Shown here one piece after another: positions 10,215-20,806 of a DNA stretch of 60,000 nucleotides. The stretch lies in the NCBI GenBank assembly GCA_905221605.1, contig CAJNDS010000680.1, positions 563,204 to 623,203 on the forward strand, given 5' to 3'. Position 1 is the stretch's first letter; every line of letters begins with the position of its first letter. The position numbers and the translations under genes were made by a program. The notes under the pieces were generated by a model, which saw only the letters and a program-made list of their open reading frames with translations, had not been told where the DNA came from and made no database searches. This stretch comes from Symbiodinium natans (lineage: Eukaryota; Sar; Dinophyceae; Suessiales; Symbiodiniaceae).

Positions 10215-12165
10215 GCAATGCACTTTTGCACTTGTTGTTGATTTTTTTGCACTACTGCACTTTCGCACCTTTTTGCCTTTTTTGCACTTTTGCACATTTT
10301 TTGGCTTCTTTGCATTCTGTGCATACACTGTGTGCTTTTCTATGCTTGTCTTATGCACAGAAAAAACCCAAAATCCAAAAGTCCAACAAAAACCCAAAAA
10401 CCCAAACTTGCTCGGACAATGTCTCCGGAAAATTAGGATTTCTGGATTTTGGGATTTAGGGATTCTTGGATTTTTGGATTCTTGGATTTTGGGATTTTTG
10501 GATGTTTGGATTTTTGGACTTTGGATGTTTTGTCACATTCGAGGTTGGCCGTATGCATTTTTTGACTTGCAAGAGGGCGACTTTAACAGAATTTCAATTA
10601 CCTCCGAACTACTGGAAACGTGAACGCTAGACTCACAGGAGACTAAATAGCATATTCAACAAGATTTTGAATAGAATGTTTCCGTGTATGAGAACCATGT
10701 GAAGCCTTTCTTGTTCCAATCACTGAGAAAAGCACGTACATGTGTTATACACAGGCCTTTGCTAAGGAGGCATTGACAGAGAAGGCCGATATTTGCCAAT
10801 ATCTAAGTTTGTGCATTTGAAAGAAGCTGAGTAATCGTTTTCCAATAAGAACCATTTGGGATCCTAGTACCTGCTGCTTAAGAAGTTTACATGTCATGAA
10901 CACCTTTACTTTGCGATAATGAATGCTTTAGTTTTTCTGATCGTTTAATTCAAGCTCTTAATCTTGCATTGCCCACCTGTGATTATTACAGTAAACCTTG
11001 CTCGATTCTCATTAACGTATTAACTACTCGATTGAAAACTGTATCATTAAAATCCTAAGTAGCCTGCTCAAAAAGCTAATAAGATTTTGATTTATCCTAC
11101 TCAAAAGCCAACAAGAGGTTGAACAGAAGCGTTCAACACAGTAATAGGGCTTTAGGTCCAGTAAACGGCTAGTGAACTGTCCACTCGAGGGTCAGGGACT
11201 TCCCCTACTGAAGTGAAGTGTCCATTCATTTCCAGGGCGCGCATTTCATGCTATGAGGTTCGAACTCATATTTTATAATCTTGCATATGGAGCCCCTGTA
11301 AGTATCTCATGTATATAAGAGGGCGACCATTCAAATGTGCCCTTATCAGACTTTCAATTACCTCCTAACTACTGGAAACGTGAACGCTAGACTCACAGGA
11401 GACTAAATAGCATATTCAACAAGATTTTGAATATGCTGCTTCCGTATATGAGAACCATGTAAAGTCTTACTTATTCCAACCACTGAGAAAAACATGCACA
11501 TGTGTCATGCACAGACCTTTGCGAAGGAGGCTTGAACAAAGAAGGCCTATATCTGCCAATATCTCATTTTGCAATTGAAAGAAGCTGAGTAATCATTTTT
11601 CGATAACAACCATTCTGGGATCCTAGTACCTACTGCTTCGGAAAGGTTATGTCTCATGAACGCCCTTACTTTGAAATAACGAGTGTTTTAATTTTGTTAA
11701 TACTGGACCTAGGGCCTATTACTGTCTTGAACGCTTCTATTCGCTTTTTGACTAGGATACTTCAACATCTTATTGGCTTTTTGAGCAGGCCACTTAGGAT
11801 TTAAATAGACGTTTCGAGTAGCTAGGACGTAATTGAAATACATGTGAATGGTCTAAGTCAAAAAAGGAGAATGCATATGGACCAACCTCGAATGTGACAA
11901 ACAAATAAAAATCCAAATGTTAAAAAACAAACTTTCCGGAGACATTGTCCGAGCAAGTTTGGGTTTTTGGAGTTTGGGAATTTGGGTTTTTGGGTTTTTG
12001 GTTGTTCTCTGCATAAGACAAGCATAGAAGCCTGCATGAAAAGACATTTTAAAAAGTGACAAGAAGTGCAAAAGTGAAAAATGCCAAAACATGCAAGAGT
12101 ACAAAAAGCAAAAACAAGCGCAATGGGGCAAAAAGCCAAAAAAGTGCAAAAGTGCAAAAACACCA
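10215..12165. mobile_element. AT-rich composite element with long inverted terminal repeats (foldback-like)
   Basis: Both ends carry the same sequence in inverted orientation: left arm about 10215-10560, right arm about 11850-12165. Shared landmarks include TGCTCGGACAATGTCTCCGG and CTATGCTTGTCTTATGCA in the left arm and their complements in the right, and a TGTCACATTCGAGGTTGG block further in. The outer parts are TTTTGCAC-rich. Inside, 10590-10930 is repeated directly at 11360-11700, and 11000-11160 is repeated inverted at 11700-11850. No transposase frame is present, so this is either a non-autonomous DNA element or two nested ones. I could not define a target duplication. Confidence 0.65.
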
Positions 12166-13377
<1,212 letters not shown>

Positions 13378-15811
13378 CTAACCAAAGCTCAATTGCTGTC
13401 TTTTGCTTTCGGGCACAGGGACTTCGCTGCAAGGATCCCATGCCATCATGAGCTTTGCAAGCTTTTCAGCGCCAGGCAAAACAGTGAAGCAACTCCTAGT
13501 CAAGGCAGCGCCATGCCACTCGATCTTGCTCACTATGCTGCTCTCGTGTTCGGATGCTCTGGGACGTGCAGCAGCTTCAGGATCTCTTTCTGAGCACCTG
13601 GATCCGAGCTCTTTGCACACTTTCCCGTCATTTGGACAGCCTGACTGGCATTCATCCTTTTGTTGCGGGGCCCACATATGAGAGAGGGATCTCCGCCGAG
13701 CTTCAGCAGCCTTCCAAAAGTCATTGGCAGGATTGTGAATCATGGGACAGGAAAAGCAACAAGCAAGAGCACCCCTCCTAGCTCCTAGCTGAGCACAAAG
13801 AGGCCTCTGAACCAGGTCGACATCACAAAGGCGCGCAGCTTTGGGAAGGAGACAAGCCGACTTGTCATTAATGTCCACACCAGCAGTCTTGTTGAGCAAT
13901 CGTGCAATGGCCTCGAAATCTTCAGGCAATAATTGCGCTTCCGTAAGCTTCCCCCAAAGACTTTTGAGGAGTCCAGCGTGTCCTGCATCGAGAACATCTG
14001 TATTTTTTGTGCGATACAGCAAAAGCGAATGCTGCCAAAGTCCTGTTCGCAGTGGGAGATTTGGCATGGCCTCCAAAACCACCTCCACGTCCGCCAAACT
14101 TCCAATGACTTCTGCCAGCGCTCGGTCTGACGAACTCACGCATCCAAACTACTCCATAACACTGCACGAATCTTGTCACTACGATCACTACGCTTCTGAT
14201 ATCATGTCCCGCAGCCACTCAAGCCGACTGGCCTGCACAAGCTTGGCTTAAGCTCGCACCATGGCGTTGCAAGACCTGGACCATGGATCGCAGCTTGCCT
14301 CCTTTGTGTTCAGGCGGTGGCCCTGCGTTCTGTTGCGGGTCACTCTGACAAGGTGCAGCTTCTTTGGCGTACTGAGTAACTGTCACAAAAAGAGGCGAGT
14401 CCTTGCACTCCCCGGAGGCACCGCTTGCACTTGCATTGCTTCTGTTGTTACTCAGCAGGAACTTCATGGCATCCAGCTGGCAGTTGCGTGCAGCTGCCGT
14501 GAGAGCAGTGCCCTGTTCTTCCGTTTTCTTTTCCACAGTGGCCCCGCTCTCAAGCAAGATGCGCATGGCTTCCTCATTGTTGCTGACCTCAGATGATGGG
14601 ACTGGCCCTCCCGAGAAAAAAACACCAAAAAAAAAACACAGCCCTCCACCCTGCATCCATAACTAAGTCCTTGTCTTCTTTGTCTACCTGTGGTTCGTGG
14701 GCAACTACAAGATCCTTCCAATAAGTGTGTGGTTGTCCATGAAATTCTCCAGATTTAGAGAGGGCTGGGACGGGCAACTGCTTCCTGTGAAGTGGCATCA
14801 CCCCAAGAGGAGGTGCACCGAGTATATACGAGTCGTCAGGCAGCGAAGCGAAACTAAGCTTCTGACTGCGGCAGCCTGCAAAGCGGTCTGGTTCGCAGCA
14901 TCACCATTTGGATCTGCCCTTTCCTTGAGGAGTGCCTTCATTCCAGCTGTAAAGTTGTGTTGAGCGGCCTTTGCCAGCCAACCTTCATTGTAGCATGCTG
15001 CAATCGACTCAAATGCCATCGCATTGATGTTTTCGATTGCATCTTCATCCCTCAGGTTCACTGCTTGTGTGAGGCACTCCCGCACAGAAAACACAACCGC
15101 TACATCAAAGGCTTCTTCCCATGGCCGATAGTACTCGCACCATTGCCCGCAAGCCGGCGAGCTTATACGATATGTGCGGAACTCCTTCCTGACTACATCG
15201 CTACCACCACAGCCCCTCAACCTCTGGGTGACCTGCTCATGGACAGCAAAGCGCTCATCAGACACGTTTCCGTGGACTTGGCTGATATCGCTTTTCAGCC
15301 CACAGAGAGCATGAAGGGCACGTCTCTCAGTAGCGATGAAGGCTGGCAGCAGGATGTTGGTCTTTTGCAACTCTGGTGTGAGATAAACTTGGGGGGGTGG
15401 TGCGTGAGATATTACCTGTAAAGGCAGCGCAAGGATCTCCGTGCTGGTTGGATCCTGAGTGGTGGCAATCAGAAGCTCCAGTCCATCTGTCAGTGCCTGC
15501 ATGGGCGTTGATAGCTGGAAGCTGTTCACTAAACTGTTGTGTCCAGGCGTACTGGCCGTGAACGCTTGGCTTGACAGCATCACCGACTTCCCACTGAAGG
15601 TCACATCATGGAACCACCCGAGCAAACCATTTCCCTTGCCAGCAACCCCTGCAACATCCGTGCGAGGCTCCAATTTTCTGAGCACCTTCAGCTGGAACAC
15701 GCACAGTGGATTCGAGTTTATGTGGAACTCCTGCTCGAAGACGCAAGCACTTCCAAGGCCTTCGGCAGTTCTAGCTCCTACCTCCAAGTCTCTGATCTCT
15801 AAGATCTCCAA
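13378..15811 (-). CDS. ankyrin-repeat protein, 3' part of a multi-exon gene
   Basis: Three coding blocks on the minus strand join well: about 15811-14867, 14587-14233 and 14126-13378. The first junction is a GT-AG intron (14588-14866) in which GTCAG occurs at both boundaries; splicing gives TALQAAA|VSNNEEAMRILLESGA, a normal ankyrin repeat continuing into a second one (GTALTAAARN...MKFLLS). A preceding repeat is visible (LLKERADPNG). The second junction is best explained by a GC-AG intron (14127-14232), which keeps frame. The N-terminal ~270 residues have no recognised domain, and the frame has no ATG at its upstream end, so more exons lie above 15811. The C-terminal block has a cysteine-rich stretch. 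Role unknown; ankyrin repeats bind proteins. Confidence 0.65.
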
Positions 15812-16002
15812 CGCTCTGTCTCATCAGATGCGCAACTTGCAAGCTCTTTTCGCCATATCAACACACCGCATACTTCCCTCGGCTGCTTTCTGTACGTGTT
15901 ATCAGCACAGCACAACCTCTAGAAACAACTGCAGCACATCAGGAAGCAATTTTGCAGTCTGCTCGCAACCAGCGTGCATCCAACGAGGGGCGAAACCGAT
16001 TT

Positions 16003-16175
16003 ATGTCGATACGACGATGCCAACCCTCCCCTTTGTACGGACTGTACCAATACTCCGACATATTAATACATACCAATATGGCCGATATGGCGTTCCCCCC
16101 CAACCCTCCCCGTCCCTTACATACACCGACACGTGCCGATACGCCGATACGCCAATTGGCCGATATGCTCCCCCT
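16003..16175 (+). repeat. cluster of GCCGATAC/GCCGATAT motifs, left copy
   Basis: Short motif CCGATA(C/T) recurs at least six times, including two adjacent GCCGATAC. The same motif, in both orientations, recurs at 18050-18225 on the other side of the telomere-like arrays. Confidence 0.6.
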
Positions 16176-16261
16176 ACGCGGGCCTCACATATTATGCACA
16201 GGCCTATCTTTTGCTGGGCCTTCTTCGGTTTAGGGCTGGATGAGGATGATAATCAAATTTA

Positions 16262-16440
16262 AAAAAGAATTCAAATCGAATTTAGTTCATTCTGGACGGG
16301 CAGCCCACCCCCCCGCAGGCCGAAGGATTCAATTCGAATTTGATTCCTGAAATGAAGCCTCGCACAGCACCTAAGCTTAAAATTGAATTTAATCCTCCTT
16401 CCTGCCGGAAAGATTAAATTCGAACTTAAGCGGCCCCATA
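16262..16440. repeat. AATTCGAATT palindromic motif cluster, left
   Basis: Four or five copies of an imperfect palindrome related to TTAAATTCGAATTTAA, embedded in GC-richer spacer. Related copies occur at 17050-17145 and 17785-17985. Confidence 0.65.
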
Positions 16441-16484
16441 ATTCGACGAGGTTGCGCGGTCACTCGCACTTCGAACCCTTTTCG

Positions 16485-17010
16485 GGTTTGGACATAGTAA
16501 GGGTTTAAGGGTTTTGGGTTCAGGGTTTGAGGGTTTTGGGTTCAGGGTTTGAGGGCTTTGGGTTCAGGGTTTGAGGGCTTTGGGGTTCAGGGTTTGAAGG
16601 TTTTTGGGTTCAGGGTTTGAGGGTTTTGGGTTCAGGGTTTGAAGGTTTTTGGGTTCAGGGTTTGAGGGCTTTGGGGTTCAGGGTTTGAAGGTTTTTGGGT
16701 TCAGGGTTTGAAGGTTCTTGGGTTCAGGGTTTGAAGGGTTTTGGGTTCAGGGTTTGAAGGTTTTTGGGTTCAGGGTTTGAGGGCTTTGGGTTCAGGGTTT
16801 GAAGGTTCTTGGGTTCAGGGCTTGAGGGCTTTGGGCTCAGGGTTTGAGGGTTGTGGGTTGAGGGTTTGAGGGCTTTGGGTTCAGGGTTTGAAGGTTGTGG
16901 GTTGAGGGTTTGAGGGCTTTGGGTTCAGGGTTTGAAGGTTTTGAGTTGAGGGTTTGAGGGTTTTGGGTTCACAGTTTGAGGTCTTAGGGGTTCAGGGTTT
17001 AAGGGGGGGG
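16485..17010 (+). repeat. degenerate telomere-like minisatellite, G-rich strand
   Basis: More than 20 imperfect units of about 22 bp built from GGGTTCAGGGTTTGAAGG and close variants. The underlying rhythm is that of TTTAGGG repeats, with frequent C or G substitutions. The G-rich strand is the plus strand. Confidence 0.8.
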
Positions 17011-17049
17011 TAGGGTTGGCTTTGGAGGTTTCTCTACAACACCACTGCA

Positions 17050-17145
17050 TGGCAATAGAATTCGAGTTTAGGTCATGCGTGCTAAGTACTGTATGGCAAT
17101 ATAACTCGGATTTAATCCTCAATTCCGAAAGAGAATTAAATTCAA
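17050..17145. repeat. AATTCGAATT palindromic motif cluster, central
   Basis: Copies such as GAATTCGAGTTTA and GAATTAAATTCAAAT lie between the two telomere-like arrays. Confidence 0.5.
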
Positions 17146-17339
17146 ATACAGAATCCGCCGAGGCCTCGGGCCGGAGGTGTATAGGTTGTCAGAACAAGCA
17201 CCCCCCTCCAAATCATCCACACCCAAAGCCATTTTTCGCACCCCTTTTTTTCCTCAAATGGGTACCCCCCCTTGGAAACCGGGGTCCGCAAGCGGACGGT
17301 TCGCCAGGACCAGAGGCAGTTCAAGCCCCTCCCAGCAGA

Positions 17340-17455
17340 GCCCCCCCCCCCTACCCGCGCCCTACCCCCCCCCCCCCCCCCCCCCCTCCTACTCCCCCCC
17401 CCCACCCCCCCTACCCACCCCCGACCCCCCACCCCCCCGCCTACGCCCCTGGTGA
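17340..17455 (+). repeat. C-rich simple sequence tract
   Basis: Long C runs interrupted by TA or A; frames through it are proline-only artefacts. Confidence 0.85.
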
Positions 17456-17519
17456 GCGGGTTTTAGGCTCAACTGATGTGAGCACGGCCGGGGATGCATT
17501 ACACGAGCAGAAGAATCTA

Positions 17520-17685
17520 AGCTTGAACCTAAACCCTAAACCTTAAACCTTAAGCCCGAAGCACACCCAAAGCGTGAACCTTGAGCCCTGAGCCCTCAAT
17601 CCTAAACTAACCCTCAACCCTAAACCCCAAACCATAAACCATAAACCCGGAACCCTAAACCCTAAACCCAACCCTTATTGCTTGG
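17520..17685 (+). repeat. degenerate telomere-like repeats, C-rich strand
   Basis: Units CCCTAAA, CCTTAAA and ACCATAAA repeated about 18 times with interruptions; here the C-rich strand is the plus strand, opposite to the array at 16485-17010. Confidence 0.8.
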
Positions 17686-17784
17686 GGTCCAGCGACTTGG
17701 GCGCTGCGGAATCACCATGCTCACGCGGATACGCTGGGCCGGGCCGAGGCGGGTCGCGTAGCGTTAAAATTAGACCTGCTTGCC

Positions 17785-17985
17785 ACGGCTTAAACTCGAA
17801 TTTAAAGCTAAGTCTTTGCGATAAGGATTAAATTCAAATCTAAACCCTAAACACGGAGCCCCGGTCCTCGCAGGGGCTTAAATTCGAATTAATTTCAGAA
17901 GCCATCTGAGGATTAAAATTCGAATTTTAACCCCCTCGACGGGCAGATGGATGGCCGCTGAAGCAGCTTTTTTGAATCTGAAATT
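17785..17985. repeat. AATTCGAATT palindromic motif cluster, right
   Basis: At least four copies, including GCTTAAATTCGAATTAA and GGATTAAAATTCGAATTTT. Confidence 0.65.
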
Positions 17986-18049
17986 CAACCTTATTCGGTG
18001 AGGGCTTAACCATCTTTTCCTCTTGCTTCCCCACCTTGCCCTTGCTCAG

Positions 18050-18225
18050 AAATGCCGATGCGCCGATAAGAATAACTTCCCTACCCCCCGTCCCTCTTTC
18101 CTGCACCCCTTGCGCAAGATACGCCGATACGCCGATACGGCGCTACGCCGCTACAACTCTACGTCGCTACACCGCTACCCCCCCCCTCCCTCCCCTCTGT
18201 GTATCGGTATATCGGTGTATCGGTG
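18050..18225 (+). repeat. cluster of GCCGATAC / GTATCGGT motifs, right copy
   Basis: Contains GCCGATGCGCCGATAAG, then tandem ACGCCGATACGCCGATACGG and, after a C run, GTATCGGTATATCGGTGTAT in the reverse sense. Matches the motif at 16003-16175. Confidence 0.6.
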
Positions 18226-18259
18226 CATTTCTGTCCCCACTGCTCTCGCACTAGCATAT

Positions 18260-19585
18260 TCACCACGTTAGCGACACACCCCTGCCTTCTTCTTGTGGCT
18301 GGCAGCCACATCTGTTTCCAATCTGCGGCACGTCGGCAACATCACCTGTTAGGGGAGCCAGCACTGCGGAGGTCATGTTCACCCGGAGGGTGGAGTTTGA
18401 AGCCAAGTCGAGATCGGGCACATACCATTGACGATGGTGCCGCTGATACTGAAGGCGTCGGTGCTCAGAAAAAACGGGATTCTTGAGCTCCGGATACTGA
18501 GTGGTGTTGAATGAGCTCTGCAGGGAGAGCTCAATGGCCTCAACCGTTCGAAGAACATGAATGACGTAGGTCGTCTTCGCATAAGCTCCAAGTGCAAGTA
18601 GCATCACCCTGGAGTATAGTGGGCTCGGCGGCAAGGGTAGCTGAATCTGTGTTGACCGATTCAGCGGAATTGATTGGAACTCACCCTCGCCGGTGTGTGG
18701 GCTGTCGAACTTCATCATGATGCTGTGGGTGTACTCGCCCGGGGTCAACTCCATGGTAATGGAATCGACGTTGGTGTCCAGCAGCAATGTGTTGTGATAA
18801 GCCTGGCTGCAGGCCGGATAAGTCAAATGCCCACGATTGAACCCGTAGTCGATCAGCTCTCCCCGTATGTGCAAGACGTCCTTCCCAGAACGCGCCGCCA
18901 GACACACCGCCATGGCTGCAAGAATTCTTGTGAGGTGCCGAGCCATCATGCTCTGTTTCCCCCTTGCGCTTGAAAGCTCACGTGGCCGCTCTGTGGTTTT
19001 GGGCGTCTGTTGCACAGTCATCGGGTAGACCTCTCCGTTCTGTAGGCGAGGCTTCCGCCACTTGCTCCGTCCAGCCGTGGCCTCGTACATGCCCTTGGCT
19101 TGCAATGCCATGTTCGCCAAAAGGAGGAGGAAAGACAAAGGCGGATTCGAAGAGAAAGGCATCTCAGCCAGCAACGCTGCAGTCACAAACAAGGACAGGA
19201 GTGCAAAGACAGTGACAATGGGAATGCTCATCCGCGAAATCTCCAAGAGCTGAGGGCTGCTGCTTTGGAGGACCTCCTCGTACTCAAGGGCCATTTGAAA
19301 CGTGTCTCCTTGTTGCCAGAGGACTGCCAGATAAATTCCACACATGCTGGAAGCAAGTAAGAAGAAGTAATGCATCTCGTACATTGGAGTGAGCTTCTCC
19401 AGCAAGATGCACTGTGCCGTCACATATGCAGATAACAGCACGAAATTGCGCCGGAGGAAGACCAAGTGCGAAGGCATGAGAGCCTGATGAGCCCGAAGCA
19501 TGGCCGTCTCTTGCGCATCGACCACTTGCCTTGCAAAGTCTCTTCCCTCCTGGTGATTCGCATGCATGCAGGGATTCACAAACAT
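18260..19585 (-). CDS. multi-pass membrane protein exon, unknown family
   Basis: An open frame of 441 codons beginning with ATG at 19585, which is immediately preceded by CCAGCAG, so the true start may be a splice acceptor. The N-terminal half has four hydrophobic segments (around residues 45-65, 70-90, 118-140 and 145-162), joined by short charged loops. A fifth hydrophobic stretch (RILAAMAVCLAA, about residue 222) precedes a C-terminal part with many N-x-S/T sites and no recognised domain. A possible GT donor (GTATGTGCC, near 18425) suggests the true last coding part may end before the stop at 18260. I do not recognise the family. It lies downstream of two other exon-like blocks on the same strand and may belong to the same gene. 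Confidence 0.5.
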   Translation of the reverse strand: MFVNPCMHANHQEGRDFARQVVDAQETAMLRAHQALMPSHLVFLRRNFVLLSAYVTAQCILLEKLTPMYEMHYFFLLASSMCGIYLAVLWQQGDTFQMALEYEEVLQSSSPQLLEISRMSIPIVTVFALLSLFVTAALLAEMPFSSNPPLSFLLLLANMALQAKGMYEATAGRSKWRKPRLQNGEVYPMTVQQTPKTTERPRELSSARGKQSMMARHLTRILAAMAVCLAARSGKDVLHIRGELIDYGFNRGHLTYPACSQAYHNTLLLDTNVDSITMELTPGEYTHSIMMKFDSPHTGEGEFQSIPLNRSTQIQLPLPPSPLYSRVMLLALGAYAKTTYVIHVLRTVEAIELSLQSSFNTTQYPELKNPVFSEHRRLQYQRHHRQWYVPDLDLASNSTLRVNMTSAVLAPLTGDVADVPQIGNRCGCQPQEEGRGVSLTW

Positions 19586-19805
19586 CTGCTGGAACAGTTA
19601 GACAAAGCTCAGTTAGAACTAGCGCATCCGTTACTGTTACACAGTCAGGGCAGAAACCTAACCAAACACGGGCTAATTAACTGACGCACTTTCGGGCCTT
19701 TGCTCGGAAAGCACATGAGAAAGCGTGTGAAGGCAGGACATCTGGACAAGCAATGTGAAGGAGGTCAAGCCCGGTACGTATTGCACAAACAATGGGGTTC
19801 TACAC

Positions 19806-19853
19806 AATGCACTGGGTAATCAATGCACTGGGTAATCAATGCACTGGGTGATG
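19806..19853 (+). repeat. three tandem copies of an 18-bp unit
   Basis: AATGCACTGGGTAATC repeats three times with one change in the last copy. Confidence 0.9.
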
Positions 19854-20098
19854 GCAAGAACAACCCTTGCATCCTCATGAAGCAAGATCCAGCCACCATC
19901 CAGGCGGCCCCAAACCTCTTCATAGGTGCTGCCCATAAGGATGCGGTGGATGCTCCGGAAGCTGCGTGTCATCAAGGCACTCCAAGAGAAAACTGCATGG
20001 CACTTGTGAATCTCGAGAACCATTACATGAGTCCCTGCATCGAGTGGATCTCTGACCTTGACTTGACCATTCGCGTCTTCGTACCTGGGTTGATGCAC
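19820..20098 (-). CDS. exon with SH3-like segment
   Basis: Open from about 20100 to a stop at 19820 with no ATG; a likely acceptor (ATCAACCCAG) lies near 20085. The segment reads DPLDAGTHVMVLEI followed by VWGRLDGGWILL, a layout seen in SH3-type barrels that recur in dinoflagellate proteins. Probably an exon of the gene that includes 20162-20806 and perhaps 18260-19585. Weak call. Confidence 0.35.
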   Translation of the reverse strand: MHQPRYEDANGQVKVRDPLDAGTHVMVLEIHKCHAVFSWSALMTRSFRSIHRILMGSTYEEVWGRLDGGWILLHEDARVVLAITQCIDYPVH

Positions 20099-20161
20099 GA
20101 ATCAACTCGTGGACCGGCCTGGAGTGAGGCTCTTCTGCAATGCACAGCGCAAACCTATATC

Positions 20162-20806
20162 CTAAAGACAACGGAGGCCGAGGTGCAGATAGGCGTGCCT
20201 GGTCAGCAAGAATGTCCCTGGTTTGGCCACGCTTTGCATGGTACTTTGTGAAGTGCCAAGGACAGCTTCTTCACCGAGGCCCAAGTATGCCACACGTGCC
20301 AAACACAAGCCACTGGTGACCATGACCATTGCAGAAAGCAATAAAAGCCCCTCCAACAGCCACACGAGTTGCATGGGAGTCAGTCGAGAACGATCCAGTT
20401 CATCCAGCTTGTGGTCCCGTTGTGACAGCCAAACTGGCGCGATAGAAGACCAGAAGCGGCTGATCAACGCACTCACTCGGAACGGCAAAGGTTCGAAGGT
20501 GACTTGGGCAATGCACTGCGACCCCTTGTCAGACTGGCTTGGTTGGCTGCACAAGTACAATGGTGTTTGGAATGCCTCCCTGACAGTAGGCACTAACAAC
20601 ACCTGCCATCGTGATGTGGGATCTGTGGCATTGACAGGGTACATGTGAAGCTCGACAGCAGCCATGTGGTTCGTTTCGCTGCTGCCTCCGCTCATGACGG
20701 GTGCTTTGCCAGACAAGATCTGCCTGGCCAGCTTCACTTTGAGCCGCTGCTGTAACAGTGCTTGCTTCTCTTCCACTGAGGATGGCACCTGGTAGGGTCT
20801 GAGCAT
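20162..20806 (-). CDS. predicted single-pass membrane protein or first exon
   Basis: Starts with a true ATG at 20806 (MLRPYQ). Residues about 15-30 are basic and helical, residues 50-120 look like a beta-rich extracytoplasmic part with an NATD site, and residues about 145-170 form one strong transmembrane segment (WLLEGLLLLSAMVMV). The stop at 20162 may lie in intron sequence. No family recognised. Same strand and close spacing with the two blocks to the left suggest one spliced gene of about 2.5 kb. Confidence 0.45.
   Translation of the reverse strand: MLRPYQVPSSVEEKQALLQQRLKVKLARQILSGKAPVMSGGSSETNHMAAVELHMYPVNATDPTSRWQVLLVPTVREAFQTPLYLCSQPSQSDKGSQCIAQVTFEPLPFRVSALISRFWSSIAPVWLSQRDHKLDELDRSRLTPMQLVWLLEGLLLLSAMVMVTSGLCLARVAYLGLGEEAVLGTSQSTMQSVAKPGTFLLTRHAYLHLGLRCL

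Noticed and set aside
11240-11290. Possible tRNA or SINE: GGTTCGAACTC box
   Set aside because: Only a B-box-like sequence is present; no A box, no cloverleaf and no acceptor stem pairing could be found.
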